The position numbers and the translations under genes were made by a program. 64,000 nt of DNA. It comes from an uncultured Spirochaetia bacterium. Lineage in GTDB: Bacteria > Spirochaetota > Spirochaetia > SZUA-6 > Bin103. Below are positions 18,882 through 26,391 of this stretch, piece after piece; the first letter of the stretch is position 1, and the number at the start of each line of letters is the position of its first letter. The notes below the pieces were generated by a model that was not told the origin of the DNA, did not search any database, and saw nothing but the letters and a program-made list of their open reading frames with translations. The DNA is taken from the NCBI GenBank assembly GCA_958296075.1, contig CATQHW010000002.1:806001-870000 (forward strand), read 5' to 3'.

Positions 18882-20045
18882 TCAGGCGGATTCGATCGCC
18901 GCCGCGAAGGAGCTGCGCGGCGTGAGGGAGCGCAGAAACGAGTCGCACGGCAGGCACATGACGTTGCGTTCCACCACGAGGCGCCGGCCGCGGTACAGCA
19001 GGAGCGGCGTCGCTTCCGGATAGTCTTCGGAGAACGCGCGCAGACCGGCCAAGTCCGCCGGATGGAGCGTTGCGCCGTGCTTGACCTCTATTCCGTAGAA
19101 GCCGCTTTCCCCGTACAGGACGAAGTCCACCTCGCTGCCGCTGCGCGTACGCCAATAGCTCAGCGTGTCCCGCGTGTTGGCGTAGGCGATCCACGCCCGC
19201 AGGTGCTCCGCTACCAGACCCTCCAGGGCAGCGCCGGCCAGCTCGCCGGGGCGATCGAACGGCCCGGCCGGCCGGAGCGAGCGGAACAGACCGGCATCCA
19301 CCAAGTAGAACTTGGGGTGGGCGCTCATCCGCCTCCGCGCGCGTCGGGTGAATACCGGCAGCGTGAATCCCAGCAGCAGGTCCTGTAGCACCGCCAGGTA
19401 GCCGGTCACCACCTTGCGTTCGACCTGACACTCGCGGGCGACGTTGGAGACGTTCAGCACCGCCGCATGGCTGAAGCTCACCGCTTCCAGGAAGCGAGAG
19501 AAGCCGCCCACGTTGCGTATCAGCCCCTCGGCCTGCACCTCCTCGCGTACGTACAACGCCGCATAGGTGCGGAGCCGGTCATGCGGGTCATCGGCGTCCA
19601 CGATCAGCGGAATCGTTCCCAACGCCAACGCCTGATCGAGATCGAAGCTGTCGCCCAGCTCGGCCGCCAGAAACGGATGCATGGTCGTCAGCACCGCCCG
19701 GCCCGCCAGGAGATCGACGCCGGTGCGCCGGAGCTTGCGAGCGCTGGAACCGGTCAGCACGAACACCAAGCTCTTGTCGAGCTCCATGAGCTGATGGACG
19801 ACCGTCAGCAGCTCCGGTACCCGCTGCACCTCGTCGATGACGATCGGACGCTTGGCCGGATTCGCGGCGATCGTCTGCCGCAGCCGTTCCGGCGCGGCGC
19901 CGTAGAAGCGCGCGTCCTGCGGATCGTTCAGGTCGATCCACAGCGCCTCCGCATACCGAGCCCGGAGCCACGTCGACTTGCCGGTCCCTCTGGGGCCGAA
20001 CAGGAAGTAGCTTGCCGCTGGCGGCCGGTAGAGTCGTGCGAACAT
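18882..20045 (-). CDS. AAA-type ATPase with DUF4143 domain
   Basis: 387 residues from ATG 20045 (a GTG at 20048 is adjacent). Walker A is GPRGTGKST (~residues 17-25) and the Walker B-like segment is [13 protein letters not shown] (~67-79), followed by the sensor-like [14 protein letters not shown]. The DUF4143 domain occupies ~200-320. The C-terminus has SGSEVDFVL...FYGIEVKHG, a PD-(D/E)XK-like D...E-x-K pattern. Hundreds of bacteria carry such ATPases in variable copy number. Their role is unknown, and links to defence or mobile islands are conjecture. The gene faces the dioxygenase gene head-on and is preceded by a 29-bp palindrome. Both lie between two copies of a 33-bp repeat, a sign of insertion or rearrangement. 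Confidence 0.9.
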   Translation of the reverse strand: MFARLYRPPAASYFLFGPRGTGKSTWLRARYAEALWIDLNDPQDARFYGAAPERLRQTIAANPAKRPIVIDEVQRVPELLTVVHQLMELDKSLVFVLTGSSARKLRRTGVDLLAGRAVLTTMHPFLAAELGDSFDLDQALALGTIPLIVDADDPHDRLRTYAALYVREEVQAEGLIRNVGGFSRFLEAVSFSHAAVLNVSNVARECQVERKVVTGYLAVLQDLLLGFTLPVFTRRARRRMSAHPKFYLVDAGLFRSLRPAGPFDRPGELAGAALEGLVAEHLRAWIAYANTRDTLSYWRTRSGSEVDFVLYGESGFYGIEVKHGATLHPADLAGLRAFSEDYPEATPLLLYRGRRLVVERNVMCLPCDSFLRSLTPRSSFAAAIESA

Positions 20046-20092
20046 CACGGAGGAGCCCGATTCTGGCGGACGGCACGCACAGTGTCCAATCC

Positions 20093-20121
20093 GATTCCAC
20101 TTTGCGGCTCAAAATGGAATC
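20093..20121. promoter_or_regulatory. 29-bp palindrome upstream of the DUF4143 ATPase gene
   Basis: The arms GATTCCA-c-TTTG and CAAA-a-TGGAATC pair over 11 of 12 positions around a 5-bp centre (CGGCT). It lies 48-76 bp upstream of the ATPase start and is AT-rich for this genome. An operator for an autoregulator, a recognition site for the ATPase's own nuclease-like domain, or a transcript hairpin are all possible. I have an impression, unverified, that similar palindromes sit before other DUF4143 genes. Confidence 0.5.
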
Positions 20122-20238
20122 TTCTGACACAGAACGCCTCGCCGCTGCTCGTGCACGGTCGTTTGACATCGCGGGACGGTCGGATCGAGAGCTGGACACG
20201 CTGCTTATCCGCTTTGCGGTCGGCGGAGCGGACGACGG

Positions 20239-20280
20239 TTGGTGGTCTGGTCGCGTACGCGCGCGCCGGCGTTGGCGTGA
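20239..20280 (+). pseudogene. Duplicated 3' tail of a phytanoyl-CoA dioxygenase gene
   Basis: Bases 20241-20273 repeat 18819-18851 exactly, and the frame continues through [12 protein letters not shown] and a stop, versus [12 protein letters not shown] and stop in the intact gene. No dioxygenase sequence precedes it. It is therefore the stump of a second copy or a rearrangement scar, 47 bp before the nucleotidyltransferase start. Confidence 0.7.
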
Positions 20281-20326
20281 CGGAGCGGGACCGCCGCGCG
20301 CGGTAGACTGGGCCGGGAGCGGTTGC

Positions 20327-20662
20327 ATGGCATTCGACACGTCCGTGCTCGACGCGGCGATTCGCCGCCGCCGGGACCGGCTGGAGCGGGAACGGGTCGA
20401 GCTCTTTCGTCGGGTGTCGAGCGCGCTTGCCGCCCAGGCGGGCGCGCTGGGTATCCAGTGCGCGTACGTCGTGGGATCGCTGACGCGCGAGCACGGATGG
20501 TCGGACGACTCCGACGTCGACGTGGCGATCTGCGGCGGCGACCCGCTCGCGGTCATGCGTCTGGTGGAGGAAGCCTCCGGCTGCGTGGTCGACGTGATCG
20601 ACCTGGACCGCCACCCGGTCCCCGCGCTGTTTCGGCGCAACGGAGTGAAGATCGTTGGATGA
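20327..20662 (+). CDS. MNT-type nucleotidyltransferase (antitoxin-like partner of HEPN protein)
   Basis: A 111-residue minimal nucleotidyltransferase. The active-site pattern is G50-S51 followed by D63-x-D65 in SDDSDVDVAI, with a third acidic residue in VVDVIDL. ATG 20327 is preferred over upstream frame extensions, which run through non-coding sequence including the dioxygenase scar. Its stop overlaps the TTG start of the HEPN protein by 8 bp. This order and coupling is the standard MntA/HepT arrangement, where MntA AMPylates and silences the HEPN RNase. Function is inferred from family and gene order. Confidence 0.82.
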   Translation: MAFDTSVLDAAIRRRRDRLERERVELFRRVSSALAAQAGALGIQCAYVVGSLTREHGWSDDSDVDVAICGGDPLAVMRLVEEASGCVVDVIDLDRHPVPALFRRNGVKIVG

Positions 20663-21134
20663 GCCTCGCCTGGCGCTGCTGCGAAGCGACCTGCAGGAGC
20701 AGTGGGAGGTCATCGACCGCGTGTTCTCCAGGATTGCCGGCCGGCATGGCCGCCGTTCGGCATCGGCCGAGCAGGTGGAAGCGTTGGCCTACCAACTGCA
20801 CAACCTGTACGGCGCGTGCGAGCAGTTGTTCGAGCTGATCGCGCGGGCATTCGAGAACCAGATCGACGGCGCCCGGTACCACGTCGATCTGTTGCGCCGG
20901 ATGAAGTTGGAGATCGCCGGCGTCCGGCCGGCGCTCCTCACCGAGGAGCTTGCCGCGGCCCTGAACGAGTTGCGGGGGTTCCGTCATTTCTTCCGCCATG
21001 CGTACGATGCCGAGCTCGATGCTGAGCGGGTCACCGCATTGGCCGGCAGGGCGTTGGGGCTGCGGCGCGCGCTGCGGGCCGTCGTGGACCGATTCCTCGC
21101 CCGCCTTCGGTCCGGCGGAGCGGACGGGAGTTGA
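20655..21134 (+). CDS. HEPN-domain protein, HepT-like RNase toxin candidate
   Basis: 159 residues, all helical in appearance. The HEPN catalytic pattern R-x4-H is present as R110 to H115 in RGFRHFFRHAYD. The start is a TTG at 20655, inside the end of the nucleotidyltransferase gene; no in-frame ATG fits the family start. HepT proteins cleave RNA and are inactivated by polyadenylylation near this motif by their MNT partner. The sequence resembles the longer HepT-like group rather than the ~110-residue DUF86 type. The pair lies in the small island bracketed on one side by the dioxygenase scar. Confidence 0.78.
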   Translation: MDEPRLALLRSDLQEQWEVIDRVFSRIAGRHGRRSASAEQVEALAYQLHNLYGACEQLFELIARAFENQIDGARYHVDLLRRMKLEIAGVRPALLTEELAAALNELRGFRHFFRHAYDAELDAERVTALAGRALGLRRALRAVVDRFLARLRSGGADGS

Positions 21135-21226
21135 AGCGCCGCCGACAGATCGTGCGCTTTCAGGGTAAACGCCATCCCTTGGAGGCTTGCATGCCGGCCG
21201 AGGATGGGTAGGATCAGGAGAGCAGG

Positions 21227-21589
21227 ATGGCGGTGGCGTTCGACACGCTGAAGGCAGCCACGCGGCTGCGCGACGAAGCCGGCTTCAGCGAGAAACAGGC
21301 GACCGAGCTGGTGGCGACGTTCGCAGACGGGTTCGTCGAGAACTTGGCCACCAAGGCCGACATGGCGGTGCTGCGCAGTGACGTGGAGCATCTGCGCGGT
21401 GACATGGAAAAGATGGACGCGTCGCTACGCGGCGAGATGGGGAAGATGGCGCTGCGCACCGATCTGGAAAAGACCGAAGCATCGTTGCGCGGCGAGCTCA
21501 GCAAGCTGGAGCAGCGCATGACCATACGGCTGGGAGCGGCGATCGCGGCCGCCGTGGCGATTCTGGTCGCCGTCGACAAGCTGTTCTGA
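21227..21589 (+). CDS. DUF1640-like coiled-coil membrane protein
   Basis: A 120-residue protein beginning MAVAFDTLKAATRLRDEAGFSEKQATELV, the characteristic opening of DUF1640 (CCDC90-like) proteins. Residues ~40-95 are a heptad-rich coiled coil with repeated L-R-x-D/E-L units (VLRSDVEHLRGDMEKM and ASLRGELSKLEQ). The C-terminus (~100-116, LGAAIAAAVAILVAVDKLF) is a single membrane anchor. GGAG-type sequence lies before the ATG. The bacterial role is unknown. Such genes are often found in variable regions near toxin-antitoxin genes, as here. Confidence 0.82.
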   Translation: MAVAFDTLKAATRLRDEAGFSEKQATELVATFADGFVENLATKADMAVLRSDVEHLRGDMEKMDASLRGEMGKMALRTDLEKTEASLRGELSKLEQRMTIRLGAAIAAAVAILVAVDKLF

Positions 21590-21628
21590 CGCGCCGCCGG
21601 CGGCCCGAATCGGCGGTGCCCGGACCGC

Positions 21629-21657
21629 TTGACACCGGCCGGCCATGCCGATAGCGT
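21629..21657 (+). promoter_or_regulatory. Possible sigma-70 promoter of the sugar-binding-protein gene
   Basis: A perfect TTGACA (21629-21634), a 17-bp spacer and a weak -10 TAGCGT (21652-21657) lie about 80 bp before the binding-protein ATG. The -10 matches only three consensus positions, so confidence is limited. Confidence 0.35.
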
Positions 21658-21738
21658 CCCTGCGTGCCCGCTTGGCTCTTCGGGCCCCGACAGGGCGCAA
21701 TCACACCAACCCCAAGTCAAAGGGAGGTTCGAAGAACG

Positions 21739-23553
21739 ATGAGAAAACTGCTCATCACGCTCCTGACGCTGGGCTTCCTCGTCGGGTCCGCCTTTGTGGC
21801 GACCGCGGAAGGCCAGCAGGAGTCGATGGCGGACGACGGTCCGATGGAGCTGAGCTGGCAAGGCATCTACGGCGATGCGGTCGTCCCCGGCAACCCGATA
21901 CAGATGGCCATCGAAGAGAGATTCAACGTCAAGATCACCGACTCTCCGCTCGCTAGGCGCCCGCAGGAGCCGATCGACCTGATGATCGGCGCCAACGAGC
22001 ATCCGGACGCCATGTACGCCTGGACGAATCACGACCAGTGGTACGGTGCGGGTGCGTATCGACCAATTCCGGTCGACATGATCCGCGAGCATGCGCCCAA
22101 CTTGGCGCGCGACTGGGACACGATCGGTCCGGGCGCCTGGATGATGTCGGCGGTTCCCGGTGACCCGACCGCATTGCGCGGCATCCCGCGCGGCTATGCG
22201 CACCAAGCCGGCGCCGGCGCGGCGGTCAACTTCCGCTACGACTGGCTGGGCATGGTGAACGCACGGGACGCGCTCGGCCTGTCGCAGGACATGGCATCGA
22301 GCCCTGACAGCCCGGAGGGCGTGCTGGACGGCAATCCCGAGTTCGACCCCGGCCACTGGTTCATCAGCTACAACACGCCGAACATCGTCGACGTAGAGGC
22401 GGCGCTGGAAGCGATCGTCGCGGCCGACCCGGTCGGTGCGGGACGGACCATCGGCTACAGCGGTTGGCCCCGCGAAGGCCGGCCGTGTTACTGGTGGTCG
22501 TTCGGTGCGGTGTGCCAGGCATACGGCGTCAGCTCCGAGTCCTGGTGGATTCACTCCCAACCCGACGGCAGCGCTACCGTGCACTACGGCTGGGACAACG
22601 TGAAGACCGCCCTGAAGACCCTGCAGCGGTGGTATCAGAAGGGCATCCTGGACAGCGAGATCCCGGCATTCGACCGCGCCGCCTTCGATGACAAGGTCGG
22701 CGCAGGTCTGGTCGCCATGTACGGCCGCGGCGCCCAGGGATGCTGGAACACGCCCGATGGCCCGGCCAATCCGGGCATAGGCTGTCTGGCGCGCTTCAAC
22801 AACCCGGAGTTCCAGGAGGTGCAGGTGCATGCGGTGACCGCTCCGGACGGGACCTATGGGCTGCGCCACGAGAACACGGCGCTGCCGCTGGGCGGCCCCG
22901 GCGAGTGGTTCGTCGTCCGCCATGACGTCTCCGATGAGAAGCTGGCGAAGATCCTGCAGATCTACGACTTCACCACCAACACGTGCGAAGGCCTGCTGCT
23001 GTCGATATTCGGCATCGAGGGCGTTCATTACAACGTCGAAGGTTCGACGCTGTGTTCGTCGGACGGGATCGAAGCTATGCGCGCCGGTGGGATAGCGGTA
23101 CGCGCCACTGCGGACTGGGCGGCGCTCACCGCGGACGGTGTAGCCCACTACTTCACTCAGCAAGGTTACTACACGCGGCTGTACGGCGACGGCTTCCCCG
23201 GCAACACCCAATGGGAGCCGCTCAAGTCCTACGGTCAGTGGCGCGGTCCGGGCGGTGCCGGAACGGCCAACCTGATTCGCATGTACAAAGAGGACGTGTT
23301 CGGCGAGACCCAGCACAATGAGCTGCGCGCGCAGTTCAAGGGCGCTCTGGACACCATCCACGGCGAGTTCATGTACAAGGCCATGACCACCGACATCGAC
23401 ATCGATGCGGAGTGGCCGAAGTACGTCGAGCAGCTCAACGCCGCCGGCATGGCGGCGATCAACGCCGAGCTGAACAAGCTGCAGTACACGGTCGAAGAGC
23501 TGAACACCGTCGGCGTGACCTGCGGTGATTCCGGGTGCGTCGCTAACCGTTAG
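21739..23553 (+). CDS. Extracellular solute-binding protein of a sugar ABC transporter (LipO/Lpl type)
   Basis: 604 residues from ATG 21739, which follows AGGGAGG at 21721-21727; the frame is open further upstream but the signal peptide (residues 1-~24, LLITLLTLGFLVGSAFVATA) fixes the start. Cleavage before EGQQES leaves no lipobox cysteine. The domain after residue ~36 (LSWQGIYGDAVVPGNPIQ) and the C-terminal IDAEWPKYVEQLNAAG segment match the long LplA/YtcQ-type binding proteins. It is the same length as, and clearly homologous to, the protein at 54461-56275. Its permeases (25464-28528) are on the opposite strand, converging with it, unlike the co-directional second locus. A strong terminator follows. 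Confidence 0.92.
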   Translation: MRKLLITLLTLGFLVGSAFVATAEGQQESMADDGPMELSWQGIYGDAVVPGNPIQMAIEERFNVKITDSPLARRPQEPIDLMIGANEHPDAMYAWTNHDQWYGAGAYRPIPVDMIREHAPNLARDWDTIGPGAWMMSAVPGDPTALRGIPRGYAHQAGAGAAVNFRYDWLGMVNARDALGLSQDMASSPDSPEGVLDGNPEFDPGHWFISYNTPNIVDVEAALEAIVAADPVGAGRTIGYSGWPREGRPCYWWSFGAVCQAYGVSSESWWIHSQPDGSATVHYGWDNVKTALKTLQRWYQKGILDSEIPAFDRAAFDDKVGAGLVAMYGRGAQGCWNTPDGPANPGIGCLARFNNPEFQEVQVHAVTAPDGTYGLRHENTALPLGGPGEWFVVRHDVSDEKLAKILQIYDFTTNTCEGLLLSIFGIEGVHYNVEGSTLCSSDGIEAMRAGGIAVRATADWAALTADGVAHYFTQQGYYTRLYGDGFPGNTQWEPLKSYGQWRGPGGAGTANLIRMYKEDVFGETQHNELRAQFKGALDTIHGEFMYKAMTTDIDIDAEWPKYVEQLNAAGMAAINAELNKLQYTVEELNTVGVTCGDSGCVANR

Positions 23554-23595
23554 GCGCAGGCATTCGGAACGGGCGGCTTCGGCCGCTCAGTATGA

Positions 23596-23628
23596 GAAGG
23601 GACGGTCGTCGTGGCCGTCCCTTCTTTT
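23596..23628 (+). terminator. Rho-independent terminator interrupted by an IS element
   Basis: A perfect 10-bp stem (GAAGGGACGG at 23596-23605 with CCGTCCCTTC at 23615-23624), a 9-nt loop, then TTTTATT. It lies 42 bp after the binding-protein stop. The ISL3-family element begins at 23632, immediately after the T-run, and the target duplication includes the T-run itself. Confidence 0.85.
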
Positions 23629-23631
23629 ATT
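23624..23631. repeat. 8-bp target-site duplication, left copy
   Basis: CTTTTATT directly precedes the left inverted repeat of the ISL3-family element and is repeated at 24967-24974. Eight bases is the usual duplication length for this family. Confidence 0.85.
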
Positions 23632-24966
23632 GGGGCTTCAGGAATTCGTGTGGAGGAGGTAGTCACGGGCAACACGTGCGGGGTAGAGGTCAAGGCCGCC
23701 GAGGTGAAAGTAGATGGCGTTGCGGAACCTCTCGCGGTTGCGGAAGCCGCGCGCTACGTACTTCAGCTTCTGCACCCCCGCGTTGATCGACTCCGCCCGC
23801 GCGTTGCTCACCCGCTGCACCACCGCCGTCACGATCCCTTCCAGATGGCCCTTGATCATCCGCGCCACCCGCTTCACCGGCTCCAGCCGACAGCGAATCG
23901 CCGACCGGTACCACGCCAACCACCCCGTGCGCGCCCACTCGCGGGTCTGATACCCCCGCTGCGTCATCGCCTGTTCCTTGTAACCCCAGGCGCGTGCGGT
24001 CTGCAGCGCGCTGTTGCGCAACGCCGCGAATCGCTCCCAACGCTCGGCATCCATGTTCTTGGGATTGGTCAGCCACACATAACGGCTGCCCTTCAGCCGC
24101 CCATCACCCGTGCCGGCTAACGTGCGGCTCTCGGCGCGCCGCACTTGGTCAACGGCGTCTGCGAGATGCTTGGCGACGTGGAACTTGTCGAACGCGATCT
24201 TGTGTTGCGCCTCCGGCACGTACTTGCTGGTCATGCGGATGTAGGGCTCCCACATGTCCATGGCGACCGTCTCCACAGCAGCTAACTGTTCCCGGTCGAA
24301 TCGTTGGTAGAACTGCTCCAACGCCTCCTGGCTGCGGCCATCGGCCACGTGCACGACGTGCCCGTCCAGATCGTTGATCACCGTCACGTACTCATGGCGC
24401 TTCTGGAACGAGGTCTCGTCCACACCGATCCGGTGCGGAAGCTGCACCTCACGTCGCTGTAAGCCGCGCTGCACCGCGCGCTGCATCACGCCGTCGACCT
24501 CGTCCCAGCTCAGCCGCATCTGCTGCGCCACTGCGGTGATCGTGGCATGTCGCAGCCAGTCGATTACCACCGCCTCACACAGCGCAGTCAGCCGCGCGCG
24601 GCCTTCGCTCCACGGCACCGCAAGCTGCACGACCCGGTGCTCCGGGCACTGCACCCGCGGCACCTTGGCGGCGAGAAACGTGCGGTACTGGCAGGTGTCC
24701 AGATGCCGCCAGCGGCGCTGCCGGGTGTCGTATTGGCGTGCGTGGTGTCCGCACTGCGGGCAACGCAGCGGCCCGCCGGCGTGCTCCACGTGCACCACCA
24801 CCTCACCTCGCTGAAGACTCAGCTCGACGTCCGCCACTCGCCACGGTGCCTCGATGCCCAGAATCCTGGCATACAGTTCCCTGTCCCTCATGGCGCCAGC
24901 TTAGCCGTGTCGGCCAAGCGCCGCGACCCTCTTGGTCAATAGATCCACACGAAACCCGGAAGACCC
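23632..24966. mobile_element. Complete ISL3-family insertion sequence (1335 bp)
   Basis: Terminal inverted repeats are at 23632-23653 (starts GGGGCTTCAGG) and 24945-24966 (reads GGGTCTTCCGG from the outer end inward). They match at 18 of 22 positions, and both end TTCGTGTGG. Perfect 8-bp duplications CTTTTATT flank the element. It carries one full transposase gene on the minus strand. Length, TIR character and 8-bp duplication all fit ISL3. With intact ORF, ends and duplication it looks recent and potentially active. It landed in the terminator of the upstream binding-protein gene. Confidence 0.9.
23638..24891 (-). CDS. ISL3-family transposase
   Basis: 417 residues, full length for the family. 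An N-terminal zinc finger has C44-x2-C47 and C82-x2-H85 (CPQCGHHARQ, CPEHR), followed by a helix-turn-helix region (ATITAVAQQMRLSWDEV). The DDE catalytic triad is assignable: D158 in GVDETSFQ, D212 in MDMWEPY, and the Glu of NARAESINAGVQKLK in the C-terminal part. No frameshift or internal stop is present. Its stop codon lies within a few bases of the left inverted repeat, as usual for compact IS elements. Confidence 0.93.
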   Translation of the reverse strand: MRDRELYARILGIEAPWRVADVELSLQRGEVVVHVEHAGGPLRCPQCGHHARQYDTRQRRWRHLDTCQYRTFLAAKVPRVQCPEHRVVQLAVPWSEGRARLTALCEAVVIDWLRHATITAVAQQMRLSWDEVDGVMQRAVQRGLQRREVQLPHRIGVDETSFQKRHEYVTVINDLDGHVVHVADGRSQEALEQFYQRFDREQLAAVETVAMDMWEPYIRMTSKYVPEAQHKIAFDKFHVAKHLADAVDQVRRAESRTLAGTGDGRLKGSRYVWLTNPKNMDAERWERFAALRNSALQTARAWGYKEQAMTQRGYQTREWARTGWLAWYRSAIRCRLEPVKRVARMIKGHLEGIVTAVVQRVSNARAESINAGVQKLKYVARGFRNRERFRNAIYFHLGGLDLYPARVARDYLLHTNS

Positions 24967-24974
24967 CTTTTATT
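24967..24974. repeat. 8-bp target-site duplication, right copy
   Basis: CTTTTATT follows the right end of the ISL3-family element and matches 23624-23631 exactly. Confidence 0.85.
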
Positions 24975-25010
24975 TTGGGTGTGGGTCCGAAAATTGATGA
25001 GCGCTTCCAT

Positions 25011-25287
25011 CTACTCCGCTTGCTGATCGGCAACCCGCGCCGCGCCGCGCTTGCGTAGCCCATTCGCTGGTCGGTCCTTTTGGGTCGCGCGCCTGCCGCA
25101 CGCCTCGGCGCGCTTGGCGTGCCGCTGCCCGTCGCGCATCGGCGCCATCACCCCGTCCAGCGACACCGCCAGCGTCGTCGCCTCAGCCGGCACCACGCTG
25201 GCGGCGCGCAGCGTCTCCTCGAACGCTTCCGGTGTTCCCTCCCAGCGCCCGTTCAACCTGCTTCGGCAGCCGGTCGAGGCTGCTCAC
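25011..25287 (-). pseudogene. Decayed ISKra4-like transposase fragment
   Basis: Reading leftward, one frame gives VSSLDRLPKQV and, after a frameshift near 25250, a second gives NGRWEGTPEAFEETLRAA followed by VPAEATTLAVSLDGVMAPM and RDGQRHAKRAEA. The SLDGV-M-P motif containing the first catalytic Asp, and the block before it, are what I recognise from ISKra4-family transposases. Only a short internal piece of a ~450-residue protein survives. It lies between the ISL3 element and another IS relic. No terminal repeats were found. Confidence 0.55.
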
Positions 25288-25296
25288 CGAACGGCT

Positions 25297-25462
25297 TCAT
25301 TCCCCCAACTCATCCAAAGGGGGGGAGAAAAAAAGACCGCAGCACTCGTCGAAAAGGTCGAAGGTGCTACGGTAGGCTTCCCAGGGGAGCAAGTAATCGC
25401 GGTACACCCGATTTGAGCCGCGGGTACACGGCTTGCAGCGCGTGGATGAGGTGACGGTAGGT
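25297..25462 (-). pseudogene. Decayed IS21-like (IstA) transposase C-terminal fragment
   Basis: Leftward translation gives YRHLIHALQAVYPR, then after a frameshift VYRDYLLPWEAYRSTFDLFDE and a stop at 25297-25299. The block resembles the C-terminal region of IS21 IstA, where a Y-x-H-[VI]-I-H-[AS]-L motif precedes Y-R-D-x-L-[FL]-P-x-x-x-[YF]. No IstB gene accompanies it. It abuts the 3' end of the LplC-type permease gene, so the end of the sugar-transport operon appears to have been hit by insertion events. Confidence 0.4.
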
Positions 25463-25463
25463 A

Positions 25464-26387
25464 TTACCCCTTCAGCGATCCGAGCATGACGCCCTTCACG
25501 AAGTATTTCTGGATGAAGGGGTAGAGCAGCACGACCGGCCCGATGGTGATCAACGTGGTCGCGGCCTGGATCGTTCGGTGCGGGATGCGCGCCCAGTCCG
25601 GCTCAATCCCCTGCCGGCGGAGATCCTCTACCAGGCGCTGCATCGATTCGTCGTTCTGAAAGGCCTGCAGACGCTCCACGATGTCGCGCAGCAGGAGCTG
25701 CAGAATGCGTTTGTCCCGGTCGGTGATGTAGATCAGCCCGTCGAACCACGCGTTCCAGTGCTGTACGACCGTCCACAGAGCGATGACGGCCAGCACCGGC
25801 CTCGACAGCGGGATGAAGATGCTGAACATGATGCGCCAGTAGCCGGCGCCGTCGATCACTGCCGAGTCCTCCATCGCCTGGTCGATGGTCATGATGAAGT
25901 TGCGCGTGATGATGATGGAGAACGCTGCGATCGCCGGCGGGATCACCAGCACCCAGCGCGAGTTGATCAGGCCCAGGTTCCGCACGAGCAGGTAGGTGGG
26001 AATGAGCCCTCCCTGGAAGAACAGCGTGAACACGAGCAGGAAGGTGATCACGGCACGACCGGGCAGGTTGCGTTTCGACAGCGCGTAGGCAGCGCAGAAG
26101 CTGACGAACAGCGTCAACGTCGTGCCGAAGACGACGCGGTGCAGGGTGTTCAGATACGCGGTCCCGACGTCGTTCTCTCTGAATACGAACATCCACGCCT
26201 CCGTCCGCCACTCGTCGTTCCAGATGTGCAGCCCCAGGCTGGGCAACGACGTCGGCGACGCCAGCGAGGTGATGACGACGGTCCAGAACGGATACAGGAC
26301 CGATAGCGCGAACAGTCCGAGAAGAAGATAGTTGGCGATGTCGAACGCGCGGCCGGCCGGCGTTACTCGAACCAACGGACTTGCCAC
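25464..26387 (-). CDS. Carbohydrate ABC transporter permease, LplC/YtcP type
   Basis: A 307-residue inner-membrane permease (MalG branch). The GTG start is 4 bp after the LplB-type stop. Helix 1 is at ~16-38 (IANYLLLGLFALSVLYPFW). The ATPase-contacting EAA loop is MEDSAVIDGAGYWRIMFSIFIPLSRP near residues 167-192, and the protein ends IQKYFVKGVMLGSLKG, the hallmark tail of LplC homologues. The substrate is probably an oligosaccharide or uronate-type sugar. No MsmK-like ATPase is in the window. It is the last gene of a three-permease run whose binding protein is inverted beyond IS debris. Confidence 0.92.
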   Translation of the reverse strand: MASPLVRVTPAGRAFDIANYLLLGLFALSVLYPFWTVVITSLASPTSLPSLGLHIWNDEWRTEAWMFVFRENDVGTAYLNTLHRVVFGTTLTLFVSFCAAYALSKRNLPGRAVITFLLVFTLFFQGGLIPTYLLVRNLGLINSRWVLVIPPAIAAFSIIITRNFIMTIDQAMEDSAVIDGAGYWRIMFSIFIPLSRPVLAVIALWTVVQHWNAWFDGLIYITDRDKRILQLLLRDIVERLQAFQNDESMQRLVEDLRRQGIEPDWARIPHRTIQAATTLITIGPVVLLYPFIQKYFVKGVMLGSLKG

Positions 26388-26391
26388 GTTC

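Noticed and set aside
16782..19431. Extension of tdh to an 873-residue protein
   Set aside because: The upstream part is antisense to the dioxygenase gene. Family similarity begins exactly at ATG 17838 and the zinc Cys then falls at position 38.
20012..20326. N-terminal extension of the nucleotidyltransferase
   Set aside because: The extension runs through the palindrome and the dioxygenase scar in another frame; ATG 20327 gives a complete minimal nucleotidyltransferase.
25316..25335. G-run followed by A-run as a possible phase-variable or terminator element
   Set aside because: It lies inside decayed transposase sequence with no stem-loop and no intact gene to switch.
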